From Bacteroidales bacterium (GTDB taxonomy: Bacteria; Bacteroidota; Bacteroidia; Bacteroidales; UBA932), in assembly GCA_017546605.1 (NCBI GenBank), contig JAFYSH010000025.1, forward strand, positions 1 to 38,585: 38,585 nt of DNA, given 5' to 3'. The translations under genes and the position numbers were made by a program. Below, in pieces: positions 16,835-24,882 of the stretch (within the stretch, counting starts at the first letter, position 1; every line of letters begins with the position of its first letter). Under the pieces are notes generated by a model. That model had not been told where the DNA came from, searched no databases, and saw nothing but the letters and a program-made list of their open reading frames with translations.

Positions 16835-16842
16835 TATATTTG
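16835..16842 (+). promoter_or_regulatory. Predicted -7 box for cdd
   Basis: TATATTTG followed by C is a full match. The transcript would start near 16847, at or just before the cdd ATG at 16848, implying a leaderless or nearly leaderless mRNA. The alternative ATG at 16857 would leave about 10 nt. Confidence 0.5.
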
Positions 16843-16847
16843 CAAGT

Positions 16848-17333
16848 ATGAAGAACATGATACATTCGATTCGTTACGAAGAATATGATTCTTTGCAGGA
16901 ACTCACCCAGCAAGATCGTATATTGATGCAGGAGGCCATTGCTGCGACACAAGGAGCCTATGCTCCCTATTCCAAATTTTGTGTAGGAGCCGCAGTGCGT
17001 TTGCAAAGTGGTCAACTAGTTCGTGGAGCTAATCAGGAAAATTCAGCTTATCCTTCCGGATTGTGTGCCGAACGCACGGCTTTGTTTTCGGCCCATGCAC
17101 TTTACCCGAATGATCCGGTTGAGGCGATTGCAATTGTTGCATCGGTTAATGGTCAACTCACCCCGAATTTTACTTATCCTTGCGGGGCTTGCCGTCAGGT
17201 GATGGCAGAGTCAGAAATGAGAGCACAAGCGCCTATTTCTGTGTTTGTGGGAAGTGCGACACGGATTTTGCGTTTTGAGGCGGTAGCTTCCCTGTTACCA
17301 TTCATTTTTGATAATTTGCCGGAAAAAGATTAG
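16848..17333 (+). CDS. cdd: Cytidine deaminase
   Basis: This enzyme deaminates cytidine and deoxycytidine for pyrimidine salvage. With the ATG at 16848 it is 161 residues. The zinc-binding motifs of the homotetrameric class are clear: CAERTALF with Cys73 and catalytic Glu75, and PCGACRQ with Cys112 and Cys115. The substrate segment YSKFCVGAAV (41-50) and NQENSAYPSGLC are also typical. Starts further upstream (for example 16761) are rejected because they overlap the promoter and the divergent gene. Met4 (16857) is an alternative start. The gene stands alone ahead of the SRP RNA. Confidence 0.95.
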   Translation: MKNMIHSIRYEEYDSLQELTQQDRILMQEAIAATQGAYAPYSKFCVGAAVRLQSGQLVRGANQENSAYPSGLCAERTALFSAHALYPNDPVEAIAIVASVNGQLTPNFTYPCGACRQVMAESEMRAQAPISVFVGSATRILRFEAVASLLPFIFDNLPEKD

Positions 17334-17352
17334 TTAGTATCAAAAAAAGTAT

Positions 17353-17360
17353 TACCTTTG
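17353..17360 (+). promoter_or_regulatory. Predicted -7 box of the SRP RNA gene
   Basis: TACCTTTG followed by CGC is a full TAnnTTTG match. It is placed so that transcription would start at about 17365, exactly where the terminal helix of the SRP RNA begins. No exact TTTG is present at -33. Confidence 0.65.
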
Positions 17361-17364
17361 CGCT

Positions 17365-17468
17365 GGGTAAGTCATACACGACCAGCTCCTACTAAACTCC
17401 CCCAGGACCGGAAGGTAGCAAGGGTACAGTGGTTGTAGCGGTGCGATGTATTCAGCTTACCCTTTTTT
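17365..17468 (+). ncRNA. ffs: Signal recognition particle RNA (4.5S type)
   Basis: The conserved SRP apical loop is present at about 17399-17425: CCCCAGGACCGGAAGGTAGC, followed by AAGGG. The terminal helix forms from GGGTAAG (17365-17371) and CTTACCC (17456-17462), with further pairing of ATAC with GTAT inside it. A run of six T at 17463-17468 serves as terminator. The RNA is about 98 nt plus the tail, the small bacterial type without an Alu domain. It pairs with Ffh to target membrane and secreted proteins. The mnmA start codon follows only 5 nt after the T run. Confidence 0.95.
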
Positions 17469-17473
17469 GTTAT

Positions 17474-18670
17474 ATGGAATCAAAGAAATCAATCAAGGTC
17501 GCAGTGGGCTTGTCTGGGGGGGTGGACTCCAGTGTAGCTGCTTTATTGCTGAAGCAACAAGGTTATGAAGTGTTTGCGTTGTTTATGCAGAACTGGCATG
17601 ATACAACTGGGACCCTGCATGGGGATTGTGAGTGGGAGGAGGACTTGAGTGTAGCTCGGATGGTTGCACGGAAATTGGACATTCCGTTCCATTTTGTGGA
17701 TTTGTCTGCCACTTACCGTCAGCGGGTGGTTGATTATATGTTTTCCGAATATGAGAAAGGACGGACCCCGAATCCCGATGTTTTGTGCAACCGGGAGATA
17801 AAGTTTGATGCATTTTTGCACCATGCACTTTCGTTAGGGGCTGATTATGTGGCAACGGGACATTATTGCCAAAAGGAGGTTTTGTTGGGAGAAGATGGAA
17901 AACCCATCTATCGCTTGATAGCCGGTGCAGATGGCAATAAGGATCAAAGTTACTTCTTGTGCCAACTTTCGCAAGAACAATTGGCCAAGGCAATGTTTCC
18001 AATCGGCGCAATTGAAAAGCCTGAGGTGCGCCGCTTGGCCCGGGAAGCCGATTTGCCGAGTGCAGATAAGAAGGATTCTCAAGGGATCTGTTTTGTAGGG
18101 AAAGTGGATTTGCCGGTGTTTTTGCAGCAGAAACTAGCTCCCAAAGAAGGAAATGTTGTTGAAATATTCAAGGAATATTACGAAACAGCTTCCGATCAAG
18201 CTTCAACGGATCTTGCGACATTGGCTACCCCGCGAACGTACGAGCCGCGGGATGGAAAAGTGATTGGAAAGCACAATGGTGCCCAGTATTATACCATTGG
18301 CCAACGGAAAGGTTTGAATATTGGAGGACATGTCCATCCCTTGTTCATCATCCATATTGATATGGATCGGAATGTGATTTATGTGGGAGAAGGCCAGGAT
18401 CACCCGGGATTGTATCGGCCGGCTTTGATGATCTTGCCGGAAGAAACCCATTGGGTGCGTCCGGATCTTGCCATGCGAGTAGGTGAAACTCGGGACTATT
18501 GGATTCGGATCCGTTATCGCCAACCGTTGCAGCGCGGGCAATTGATTTGTCGCGAGGAAGGTATGTACATCCGCTTTGATGAGGCGCAACGAGGCATTAC
18601 GCCTGGTCAGTTTGCTGCATGGTATTCTGATGAAGGGGAATTGGTGGGAAGTGGAGTCATCCACCGTTAA
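17474..18670 (+). CDS. mnmA: tRNA-specific 2-thiouridylase MnmA
   Basis: MnmA adds the 2-thio group to wobble uridine of tRNA Glu, Gln and Lys. The ATG at 17474 is chosen since an upstream start would lie inside the SRP RNA, and no other Met precedes the PP-loop ATP motif VGLSGGVDSS (11-20). The product is 398 residues. Two catalytic cysteines are visible: Cys105 in NPDVLCNREIKF and Cys206 in DSQGICFVGK. GADGNKDQSYFL and GQRKGLNIGG are further family motifs. The start is just after the SRP RNA terminator and no promoter lies in the 5-nt gap, so expression seems to need read-through of ffs. Confidence 0.95.
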   Translation: MESKKSIKVAVGLSGGVDSSVAALLLKQQGYEVFALFMQNWHDTTGTLHGDCEWEEDLSVARMVARKLDIPFHFVDLSATYRQRVVDYMFSEYEKGRTPNPDVLCNREIKFDAFLHHALSLGADYVATGHYCQKEVLLGEDGKPIYRLIAGADGNKDQSYFLCQLSQEQLAKAMFPIGAIEKPEVRRLAREADLPSADKKDSQGICFVGKVDLPVFLQQKLAPKEGNVVEIFKEYYETASDQASTDLATLATPRTYEPRDGKVIGKHNGAQYYTIGQRKGLNIGGHVHPLFIIHIDMDRNVIYVGEGQDHPGLYRPALMILPEETHWVRPDLAMRVGETRDYWIRIRYRQPLQRGQLICREEGMYIRFDEAQRGITPGQFAAWYSDEGELVGSGVIHR

Positions 18671-18678
18671 AAAAGAAG

Positions 18679-18754
18679 TGGAGCCACTCACGGGACTCGA
18701 ACCCGCGACCTGCTCATTACGAATGAGCTGCTCTACCAGCTGAGCTAAAGTGGC
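18679..18754 (-). tRNA. tRNA-Thr (anticodon CGT)
   Basis: The minus strand folds into a full cloverleaf. The acceptor GCCACTT pairs with GAGTGGC, with one G-T pair. The D arm contains AGCTCAGCTGGTAGAGC. The anticodon stem GCTCA/TGAGC holds a 7-nt loop TTCGTAA, giving CGT in the anticodon position. The T arm is CGGGTTCGAGTCCCG. The discriminator base is T, and the CCA end is encoded (complement of 18679-18681). CGT reads ACG threonine codons. A TATATTTG promoter box lies upstream at 18771-18778. Confidence 0.97.
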
Positions 18755-18770
18755 TTTCAATTTTGGTGCG

Positions 18771-18778
18771 CAAATATA
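18771..18778 (-). promoter_or_regulatory. Predicted -7 box for tRNA-Thr
   Basis: The minus strand reads TATATTTG followed by CGC, a full match. The predicted start is near 18766, about 12 nt upstream of the mature tRNA 5' end. No -33 TTTG is seen at standard spacing. Confidence 0.6.
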
Positions 18779-18799
18779 GTCAAATCTTTTCATAAAGCG

Positions 18800-20017
18800 A
18801 TGAATTCGGCAAATATTATTATCATTGGTGGAGGCGCTGCTGGTTTGATGGCGGCTGCACGTTTGGCTGGAAAGGCCCAACGGGTTGTCCTGCTGGAGAA
18901 ACGGGAACGATTGGGACGGAAGTTGCTGATCACGGGGAAAGGCCGCTGCAACCTGACCAACATGAGACAGTGGAATGAGTTCCAACAGCACATTCATCCA
19001 GATCCGAATTTCTTCAAAAATGCATTCTATGCATTCTCCAACCAGCATTTGGTGGATTTCTTGGCAGCCTCGGGTTTGGAAACCAAAGTTGAGCGGGGAG
19101 AACGTGTTTTCCCGTTCAGTGATCGGAGTGCAGATGTTTTGGATACCTTATTGCAAGTTATTCAAGATGGGGGTGTTGAGGTGTTGACCAATCATCAGGT
19201 GGAAGACTTGCAAATTCGGGAGGAAGGTGCTGGATTTGATTTGATGGTTACGACCCCCAAAGGTTGCGTTCAATGGTTTGCTGACCGGGTCTTGGTGGCA
19301 ACGGGAGGACTTTCTTATCCAACAACGGGAAGTACGGGGGATGGACATCGTTGGGCAGAAGGCTTTCAACACCCGATGGTTCCTTGTTTCCCGGCAATTA
19401 CAGCCTTGAGACCCTTTCAGATGGATCCGAATTTGGAGGGACTCTTATTGACCAACGTTCGGATGGATCTTTATGTGGGAGGTACTCTAGTACAACAGGA
19501 AGAGGGAGAGTTTTCTTTTACAGAACTGGGAATGGAAGGAGGAATTGCGTTCCGAGTCAGTCGGAAAGCGGTACGTGCCTTGATCAATGGGGAGAAGGTG
19601 AAGGTCGTTCTGGACTTGAAACCCAATCTGACTAAGGATCAGTTGTTTGCTAGAATCCGTAGGGAAAAGACTACCCAACCCGGCTTGAAATTGCGTGATT
19701 TGTTGCGTAAGATGTTACCTCGGCAACTGGTGGAACCCTTTTTGGCTGCGCATCCTGGATTGCGTGAGGAAAAATTACCAGATGCTTTGAAGCATTGGGA
19801 GTTTTCAATCCGAGAATATGGTTCGTATGCGCGCGCTGTTGTGACAGCAGGTGGCGTATCCTTAAAGTCGGTTTCTCGAAAGACTTTGGAGTCCAAAATC
19901 GTTCCGGGACTTTATTTTGCGGGAGAGATTCTGGACTTGGATGGGGATACGGGTGGTTACAACTTGCAAATTGCTTTTTCTACAGCGGTTATGGCCGCTG
20001 AGGCGATGGCTCGTTAG
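18800..20017 (+). CDS. HI0933-family flavoprotein (FAD-dependent oxidoreductase)
   Basis: This 405-residue protein has an N-terminal Rossmann FAD motif, IIIIGGGAAGLMAAARLAG (6-24), and the family marker GRKLLITGKGRCNLTN. Near the C-terminus it has GLYFAGEILDLDGDTGGYNLQ, a second FAD-contact region. It matches the HI0933/BaiN-like group of NAD(P)/FAD-dependent oxidoreductases, which are widespread and mostly without a settled physiological substrate. The length is typical. It is divergent from tRNA-Thr, and no clear promoter box is visible on the plus strand. Its TAG overlaps the TAA of the convergent FAH-fold gene by sharing the bases TTAG. Confidence 0.92.
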   Translation: MNSANIIIIGGGAAGLMAAARLAGKAQRVVLLEKRERLGRKLLITGKGRCNLTNMRQWNEFQQHIHPDPNFFKNAFYAFSNQHLVDFLAASGLETKVERGERVFPFSDRSADVLDTLLQVIQDGGVEVLTNHQVEDLQIREEGAGFDLMVTTPKGCVQWFADRVLVATGGLSYPTTGSTGDGHRWAEGFQHPMVPCFPAITALRPFQMDPNLEGLLLTNVRMDLYVGGTLVQQEEGEFSFTELGMEGGIAFRVSRKAVRALINGEKVKVVLDLKPNLTKDQLFARIRREKTTQPGLKLRDLLRKMLPRQLVEPFLAAHPGLREEKLPDALKHWEFSIREYGSYARAVVTAGGVSLKSVSRKTLESKIVPGLYFAGEILDLDGDTGGYNLQIAFSTAVMAAEAMAR

Positions 20018-20562
20018 CGGATTTCAAAATCCCACAGTTTTTCGGTTTGCCATTCGGCCTGTAGTCGGTCTCCAGCGGCAATTTTCACTGGATTGGATAA
20101 TTCCAGTAATAGTAAATCTCCGATGCGAAGCGAGCAATAATTTGATATGTACGCCAATTGATCGGCCCATTGTGCCGGAGAGGGTAGTGTTAGGGGCAAT
20201 TCTGATTGGTTTCGAAAAAAACGGGCGGGAGTTTCTTGTTCAAAGTCTGTAATTGCTTTGCTCTTTAAAGGGACCAAGGTTGTATAATCCAAGGTGTTTT
20301 GTAGAAATTCCCGGTGGCCGGTAATGGCTGTCTGTAACTCGGGATGCAAGATGAGCCCAAAGCCGTAAGTGTCCCAGTATCGCTCCGCAAAACGTGGAGC
20401 AATGGCTTTCCCTGGCCGACGCAGTCGGATGGCCAAGGCAGGAGCTGCTTGCAGGGATGCAACTTCGTCCGGACGGTAATAAACCGACAAGTCCCGAATC
20501 AAAGTTGAATCGGGACGGTAGTAAAACGAATGCTCGTGAGCCGGAATAATGATCAGATTCAC
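20014..20562 (-). CDS. Degenerate fumarylacetoacetate hydrolase-fold protein
   Basis: This 182-residue protein resembles the Bacteroidetes FAH-family isomerase/hydrolase across its length. ALAIRLRRPGKAIAPRFAERYWD (about 42-64, cited in part as RRPGKAIAPRFAERY) aligns with the usual LVVRI-RLGKNIAERFA-RYY segment, and YISNYCSLRIGDLLLLELSN aligns with AYVSRFFTLKIGDLLFTGTP. The metal-binding residues expected of active members are absent. The usual YETE is replaced by SLQAAPA, and the usual GIDFTARD by GLILHPEL. The catalytic site is therefore probably lost. The GTG start overlaps the exonuclease stop (GTGA), so it is translationally coupled to the dnaN-exonuclease operon. Function unknown. The family call rests on remembered family patterns. 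Confidence 0.65.
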   Translation of the reverse strand: MNLIIIPAHEHSFYYRPDSTLIRDLSVYYRPDEVASLQAAPALAIRLRRPGKAIAPRFAERYWDTYGFGLILHPELQTAITGHREFLQNTLDYTTLVPLKSKAITDFEQETPARFFRNQSELPLTLPSPAQWADQLAYISNYCSLRIGDLLLLELSNPVKIAAGDRLQAEWQTEKLWDFEIR

Positions 20563-21326
20563 AACAACATTGATAATTTGATTTCGGTCAGAACTTTTTT
20601 GGTGTCTCGGGTGAAATCACCTTCCATCATCCAACTATAATAGCTTGGCTCGGTTTTCAGCACGTCAATCACTTTCTTGCCTCGGTGTTTTCCAAAATTG
20701 AAAACCACTTCATCCTTATCGTTATAAATCATCCGGCCGGCATAATCGGCCAGTTTGGATCGGGAAGAAAAGTCAGCTAGGAACGCCATGTCGTTTTTGA
20801 GTTCATTGGGGTAGCGGTCCAATTGTGCTTTCAAGATTTCATAAGTTGCCAAGGTATCGGCTTCTGCCGAGTGGGCATTCTCCAAATCTTTCTGACAATA
20901 AAATTTATAGGCAGCACTTAATGTGCGTTGTTCCAATTTGTGAAAGATATTTTGTACATCGATCAGCTTGCGTTTCCGGAAGTCAAAATCAATGTCTGCA
21001 CGCAGGAATTCCTCTGCCAATAGGGGAATATCGAATTTAATGGAATTGTAGCCGGCAATATCACAACCTTTCATCCATTGAGCCAAACTTTTGGCGATTT
21101 GGGCAAAAGTAGGGCAATCCTTCACGTCCTCGTCACTGATGCCGTGAACAGCCTGAGCTTCGGGAGAAATCGGAATGGTCGGGTTGATCCGTCGGGTTTT
21201 AATTTCCTGGTCTCCGTTGGGGAGAACTTTGACTGCGCAAATTTCTACGATGCGATCAGTAGCTACATTCAGTCCGGTACTTTCGATGTCAAAGAACAGG
21301 ATTGGGTTGGTCAAGTGTAGTTCCAT
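20559..21326 (-). CDS. DnaQ-like 3'-5' exonuclease (DEDDh)
   Basis: This 255-residue protein has the exonuclease motifs ExoI FFDIESTGLN (Asp13, Glu15), ExoII YNSIKFDIPLL (Asp99) and ExoIII HSAEADTLATYE (His152, Asp157), so it is a DEDDh enzyme related to the epsilon proofreading subunit of DNA polymerase III. A C-terminal extension (about 205-255) carries NFGKHRGKKV and a YYSWMMEGDFTRDTKK segment, seen in Bacteroidetes members and absent from E. coli epsilon. It lies 13 bp after dnaN, encoding the clamp, which fits a role in replication or repair. It overlaps the next gene by 4 bp. Whether it proofreads with DnaE or acts independently is not decided by sequence. Confidence 0.92.
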   Translation of the reverse strand: MELHLTNPILFFDIESTGLNVATDRIVEICAVKVLPNGDQEIKTRRINPTIPISPEAQAVHGISDEDVKDCPTFAQIAKSLAQWMKGCDIAGYNSIKFDIPLLAEEFLRADIDFDFRKRKLIDVQNIFHKLEQRTLSAAYKFYCQKDLENAHSAEADTLATYEILKAQLDRYPNELKNDMAFLADFSSRSKLADYAGRMIYNDKDEVVFNFGKHRGKKVIDVLKTEPSYYSWMMEGDFTRDTKKVLTEIKLSMLL

Positions 21327-21339
21327 TATCTTTATCGGC

Positions 21340-22464
21340 TTAAGCCAAACGGACCGGCATTAACAATGAACAGATTTCTTCGCAAGGGTTGTGTTCTCCA
21401 GCATCCAAAATCAAGGCAGCGCGGGAAGGATCCGCCAATTCCAGGGAGGCAGTTTCAAACGACAAATTGCTGAGTACCTCAATCAGGAAAGATGACTTGA
21501 AACCGATCTCCATTTGATCACCATCATATTGGCAAGGAAGTTCTTCATGGGCAGCCACGGAGAAGTGGGTATCTTGTGCAGAAATTACCAATTGGTTGTG
21601 GCGGAGGCTCAATTTTAGATAAGAAGTTGATTGGTTAGAGCATACAGCGACACGTTTTGCTGCGTTTAGGAATTCGCGGCGATTGATGGTCAACTTGTTG
21701 GTGTTATTTTTAGGGATTACCGAGCGGTAGGCCGGGTAATTTCCTTCTACCAAGCGGCAAATCAGCAATGAGTCCTCAAAAGCAAAGCATGCATTCTTGC
21801 TGTTGAAAAGGATGGAGATGTTTCCTTCGTATTTTCCAATCAGTGATTTTAAAATGTTGGCCGGTTTTTTGGGAAGGATGAAAGCACATTTTTCAGACGC
21901 TTTGACATCTGCTCGTGTATAGGAAACCAGTTTGTGGGAGTCTGAAGCAACCAAGGTAACATTTTCAGTAGACATATCAAAAAATACACCGTTCATTACC
22001 GGGCGCAATTCGTCTTCAGCTGCCGCATAGATGGTTGTGGAAAGACCTTGCAAAAGGATGTCGGCAGGATAATCTACGCGGATGGATACTCCTTCCTCCA
22101 TTTCGGGCAAAGCCGGAAACTCTTCTGCAGGAGAAAAGGGGATTTTGGAAGCACCACTTTGCCATTTGATTTCCAAGATGCCTTCGGCACCTGCGGTAAA
22201 GGTCAAAGGGAGTTCCGGAAATTCCTTCAAAGAGTCGGTCAGTAGCTTGGCAGGTACTGCAATTGCTCCTTCTTCTTCAACTAAGTTGAGCGGAAGGGCT
22301 GTTCGCAAGGTGAGGTCCAAATCGGTCGCTGTAATTTCCAAACGATTGTTTTTCAGTGAAAACAAGAAGTTTTCAATGATGGGAATAGAGGGTTTTGTCG
22401 GGATAGCGCGGGCAACGGACAGCAACGCGTGGAGCAGTTCCGTACTTGATACTGTGAATTTCAT
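21340..22464 (-). CDS. dnaN: DNA polymerase III beta subunit (sliding clamp)
   Basis: The 374-residue protein matches the beta clamp along three repeated domains (about 1-120, 128-245, 250-374). Typical segments are MKFTVSSTELLHALL at the start, LVASDSHKLVSYTRAD and the C-terminal hydrophobic-pocket end EEICSLLMPVRLA, where the final MPVR is family-typical. The clamp holds polymerase and many repair proteins on DNA. It is first in a three-gene minus-strand operon with an exonuclease and an FAH-fold protein. It is not next to dnaA here. Confidence 0.97.
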   Translation of the reverse strand: MKFTVSSTELLHALLSVARAIPTKPSIPIIENFLFSLKNNRLEITATDLDLTLRTALPLNLVEEEGAIAVPAKLLTDSLKEFPELPLTFTAGAEGILEIKWQSGASKIPFSPAEEFPALPEMEEGVSIRVDYPADILLQGLSTTIYAAAEDELRPVMNGVFFDMSTENVTLVASDSHKLVSYTRADVKASEKCAFILPKKPANILKSLIGKYEGNISILFNSKNACFAFEDSLLICRLVEGNYPAYRSVIPKNNTNKLTINRREFLNAAKRVAVCSNQSTSYLKLSLRHNQLVISAQDTHFSVAAHEELPCQYDGDQMEIGFKSSFLIEVLSNLSFETASLELADPSRAALILDAGEHNPCEEICSLLMPVRLA

Positions 22465-22499
22465 TGTTATATCGTTTTTTACTTCAATTTCATAAAGTG

Positions 22500-22507
22500 C
22501 AAATATA
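22500..22507 (-). promoter_or_regulatory. Predicted -7 box for the dnaN operon
   Basis: The minus strand reads TATATTTG followed by CAC, a full match. Predicted start near 22495, leaving about 30 nt before the dnaN ATG. No -33 TTTG at standard spacing. Confidence 0.6.
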
Positions 22508-22562
22508 ATATTTTTGGCATATTATTTGAACTCTTTTCCGTAAAAAGATAAGGTTATATTGA

Positions 22563-23942
22563 ATGAAAAGAAATCTCTTGATGGGGCTGATCATTGTATT
22601 GATTTCAGTCTCAGTTTCGTCGTTGATTGTGTCCAGACAGTTGCCTTCTCGCATTGAAATGAAGATGCCCATTGGCGAGTATCCGGATTTTACGGAATCA
22701 GCAACTTCTTCTGTGAAGGCGGTGGTTTTTGTGAAGGTATTAAAGCGTTCGGCTGGAAATTATGCGCCGACCCTTTTGGATTTGATTTTAGGCTACGGCA
22801 ACCAGCGTCCCCGTGAGGAGGTGACCAGTGGTTCCGGAGTTGTGATTGCGGAGGATGGCTATGTGGTGACTAACTATCATGTGGTAGCGGGGGCATCCGA
22901 AATAGCGGTAACTTTGCAGGATCAGAAAACGTACACGGCAGAACTGGTGGGAGCAGATCCGGCCACCGACATAGCTTTGTTGAAGGTGGATGCAACGGAT
23001 TTGCCAACGCTTTTCTTTGGAGATTCGGATCAACTCAAATTAGGTGAGTGGGTTTTGGCCATTGGGGCTCCTTATGGCTTGACTTCGACGATTACTGCGG
23101 GGATCGTGAGTGCCAAGGGGCGTTCAATGCCCAATTCGGATGGAGCCTTCAAGATAGAATCATTCATACAAACAGATGCGGCGGTCAATCCTGGAAATAG
23201 TGGAGGAGCTTTGGTTAATGTGCGGGGGGAACTCGTGGGGATTAATACGGCCATTCTTTCTCAAACGGGTTCGTATGCAGGGTATTCGTTTGCAGTTCCC
23301 GTGAACATGGTACGAAAGATTGTAGAGGATTTGATCGATTTTGGAAGTGTGCAGCGAGCCTATTTGGGCGTTTCGATGATGCAAGTATCGGATGAATTGA
23401 CCAAAGAGTTGGGCATGGAGCGGCCTCGAGGAGTCTATTTGGCGCAAGTAGTGCCCGGAGGTGCTGCTGACCAGGTGGGAATTGACGCAGAAGATGTTTT
23501 GCTTGCAATCAATGGTGTGGCGGTGAATTCTCCAGCGGAAGTTCAGGAACGGATTGCTCGTTATAGCCCTGGTAATGTGTTGGAATTGACTCTTTTGCAG
23601 GAAGGAAGAGAGCGACAGTTGCGTGTCCGTTTGATGGGAGAGCAGGAGATGACTGTCTTGCGGAATCAGCCACATGAGTTGTTCGGTGCACAACTGCGGG
23701 CTGTGGATCCCGGCCGTGTTAGGCAGTTGAGGATTGCCGGGGGTGTGGAGGTTGTTTCGTTGGATCGTGGCAAGATGAAGCAGGCAGGTATTTCAAAGGG
23801 TTTTATCATTACGCACATCAACAACCATGAAGTGTCCAGTCCTGAGGAAATAATTCGTTTGTTGGAGCAGGCAAGACGCTCCATTTTGGTGGAAGGAATT
23901 TATCCAAACGGGGCGGTTGCTTACTATGGAATTGGGCTTTGA
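22563..23942 (+). CDS. HtrA/DegP-like serine protease with two PDZ domains
   Basis: This 459-residue envelope protease has an N-terminal membrane segment (about 5-23) that may be a signal peptide or anchor. The trypsin-like domain (about 45-245) has a complete triad: His106 in TNYHVV, Asp136 in PATDIALLKV and Ser213 in NPGNSGGAL. Two PDZ domains follow at about 255-345 (GVYLAQVVPGGAADQVGIDAEDVLLAINGV) and 365-455 (KQAGISKGFIITHINNHEV). Such proteases degrade or refold damaged periplasmic proteins. It is divergent from dnaN, and its promoter is not obvious. The gene ends 75 bp before rpoD. Confidence 0.95.
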   Translation: MKRNLLMGLIIVLISVSVSSLIVSRQLPSRIEMKMPIGEYPDFTESATSSVKAVVFVKVLKRSAGNYAPTLLDLILGYGNQRPREEVTSGSGVVIAEDGYVVTNYHVVAGASEIAVTLQDQKTYTAELVGADPATDIALLKVDATDLPTLFFGDSDQLKLGEWVLAIGAPYGLTSTITAGIVSAKGRSMPNSDGAFKIESFIQTDAAVNPGNSGGALVNVRGELVGINTAILSQTGSYAGYSFAVPVNMVRKIVEDLIDFGSVQRAYLGVSMMQVSDELTKELGMERPRGVYLAQVVPGGAADQVGIDAEDVLLAINGVAVNSPAEVQERIARYSPGNVLELTLLQEGRERQLRVRLMGEQEMTVLRNQPHELFGAQLRAVDPGRVRQLRIAGGVEVVSLDRGKMKQAGISKGFIITHINNHEVSSPEEIIRLLEQARRSILVEGIYPNGAVAYYGIGL

Positions 23943-23992
23943 TCTGCTTTGAAATACTTTGAATTAAAATAGGTTATTTGACAATTAAGTGT

Positions 23993-24000
23993 TAATTTTG
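23993..24000 (+). promoter_or_regulatory. Predicted -7 box for rpoD
   Basis: TAATTTTG followed by CGCC is a full TAnnTTTG match. The predicted start is near 24005, about 13 nt before the ATG. The -33 element is missing at normal spacing. Confidence 0.6.
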
Positions 24001-24017
24001 CGCCCCAATTTATACCT

Positions 24018-24878
24018 ATGAGACAACTAAAGATTACAAAATCCATTACCAATCGTGAGAGTGCATCGTTGGATAAGTACCTCCAAGAGATTGGTAGAGA
24101 AGAACTTATTACCGTTGAGGATGAGGTAGAGCTGGCTCAGCGCATCCGAAAAGGCGATCAAGAAGCATTGGAAAAATTGACCCGCGCTAACCTTCGTTTT
24201 GTGGTGTCTGTTGCAAAACAATACCAAAACCAAGGTCTTAGTCTTCCCGACTTGATCAATGAGGGCAATTTAGGTTTGATCAAGGCTGCTGAGAAGTTTG
24301 ATGAAACTCGTGGATTCAAGTTTATTTCATATGCTGTGTGGTGGATTCGCCAATCCATTCTTCAAGCTTTGGCGGAACAATCCCGGATTGTCCGTTTGCC
24401 GTTGAATCAAGTTGGATCTTTGAACAAGATCAACAAAGCGTTGGCCCGTTTTGAACAAGAAAATGAACGGACTCCTTCTCCGGATGAATTGTCCGAATTG
24501 CTGGGTATTCCCCGTGAAAAAATTGCGGATACAATGCGCGTTTCAGGACGTCATGTTTCCGTGGATGCTCCCTTTGTGGAAGGCGAAGACAATAGTTTGT
24601 TGGATGTGCTTCCGAATACCGATTCTCCCAATGCTGACCGTGGTCTGGTGAACGAATCGTTGAATAAGGAAATTGAACGTGCGTTGTCAACTTTGACTGA
24701 ACGCGAACGTGATATTGTCAAGGATTTCTTTGGTATTGGAACCCCTGAAATGACCTTGGAAGAAATTGGTGAAAAATTCGGCTTGACACGCGAACGTGTT
24801 CGCCAAATCAAGGAAAAGGCGATTCGTCGTCTGAAAAATACTAACCGAAGTAAATTCTTGAAAGATTATCTGGGATAA
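24018..24878 (+). CDS. rpoD: Primary sigma factor RpoD/SigA
   Basis: This is a sigma-70 of 286 residues, lacking the long region 1.1 and the non-conserved region. That is the normal form of the housekeeping sigma in Bacteroidetes. Region 1.2 is [13 protein letters not shown] (15-27). Region 2 includes [38 protein letters not shown], with the 2.3-2.4 segment [13 protein letters not shown]. Region 3 follows. Region 4.2 has the helix-turn-helix [21 protein letters not shown]. Its preferred promoter is the TAnnTTTG type found all over this window. The M3 peptidase ATG is 4 bp after its stop, so the two are probably cotranscribed. Confidence 0.96.
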   Translation: MRQLKITKSITNRESASLDKYLQEIGREELITVEDEVELAQRIRKGDQEALEKLTRANLRFVVSVAKQYQNQGLSLPDLINEGNLGLIKAAEKFDETRGFKFISYAVWWIRQSILQALAEQSRIVRLPLNQVGSLNKINKALARFEQENERTPSPDELSELLGIPREKIADTMRVSGRHVSVDAPFVEGEDNSLLDVLPNTDSPNADRGLVNESLNKEIERALSTLTERERDIVKDFFGIGTPEMTLEEIGEKFGLTRERVRQIKEKAIRRLKNTNRSKFLKDYLG

Positions 24879-24882
24879 CACT

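Noticed and set aside
17429..17473. Upstream extension of mnmA
   Set aside because: It would translate the 3' half of the SRP RNA. The conserved protein begins at 17474.
18203..19048. 281-residue open frame on the minus strand
   Set aside because: It runs through the tRNA-Thr gene and is antisense to the end of mnmA and the start of the flavoprotein gene.
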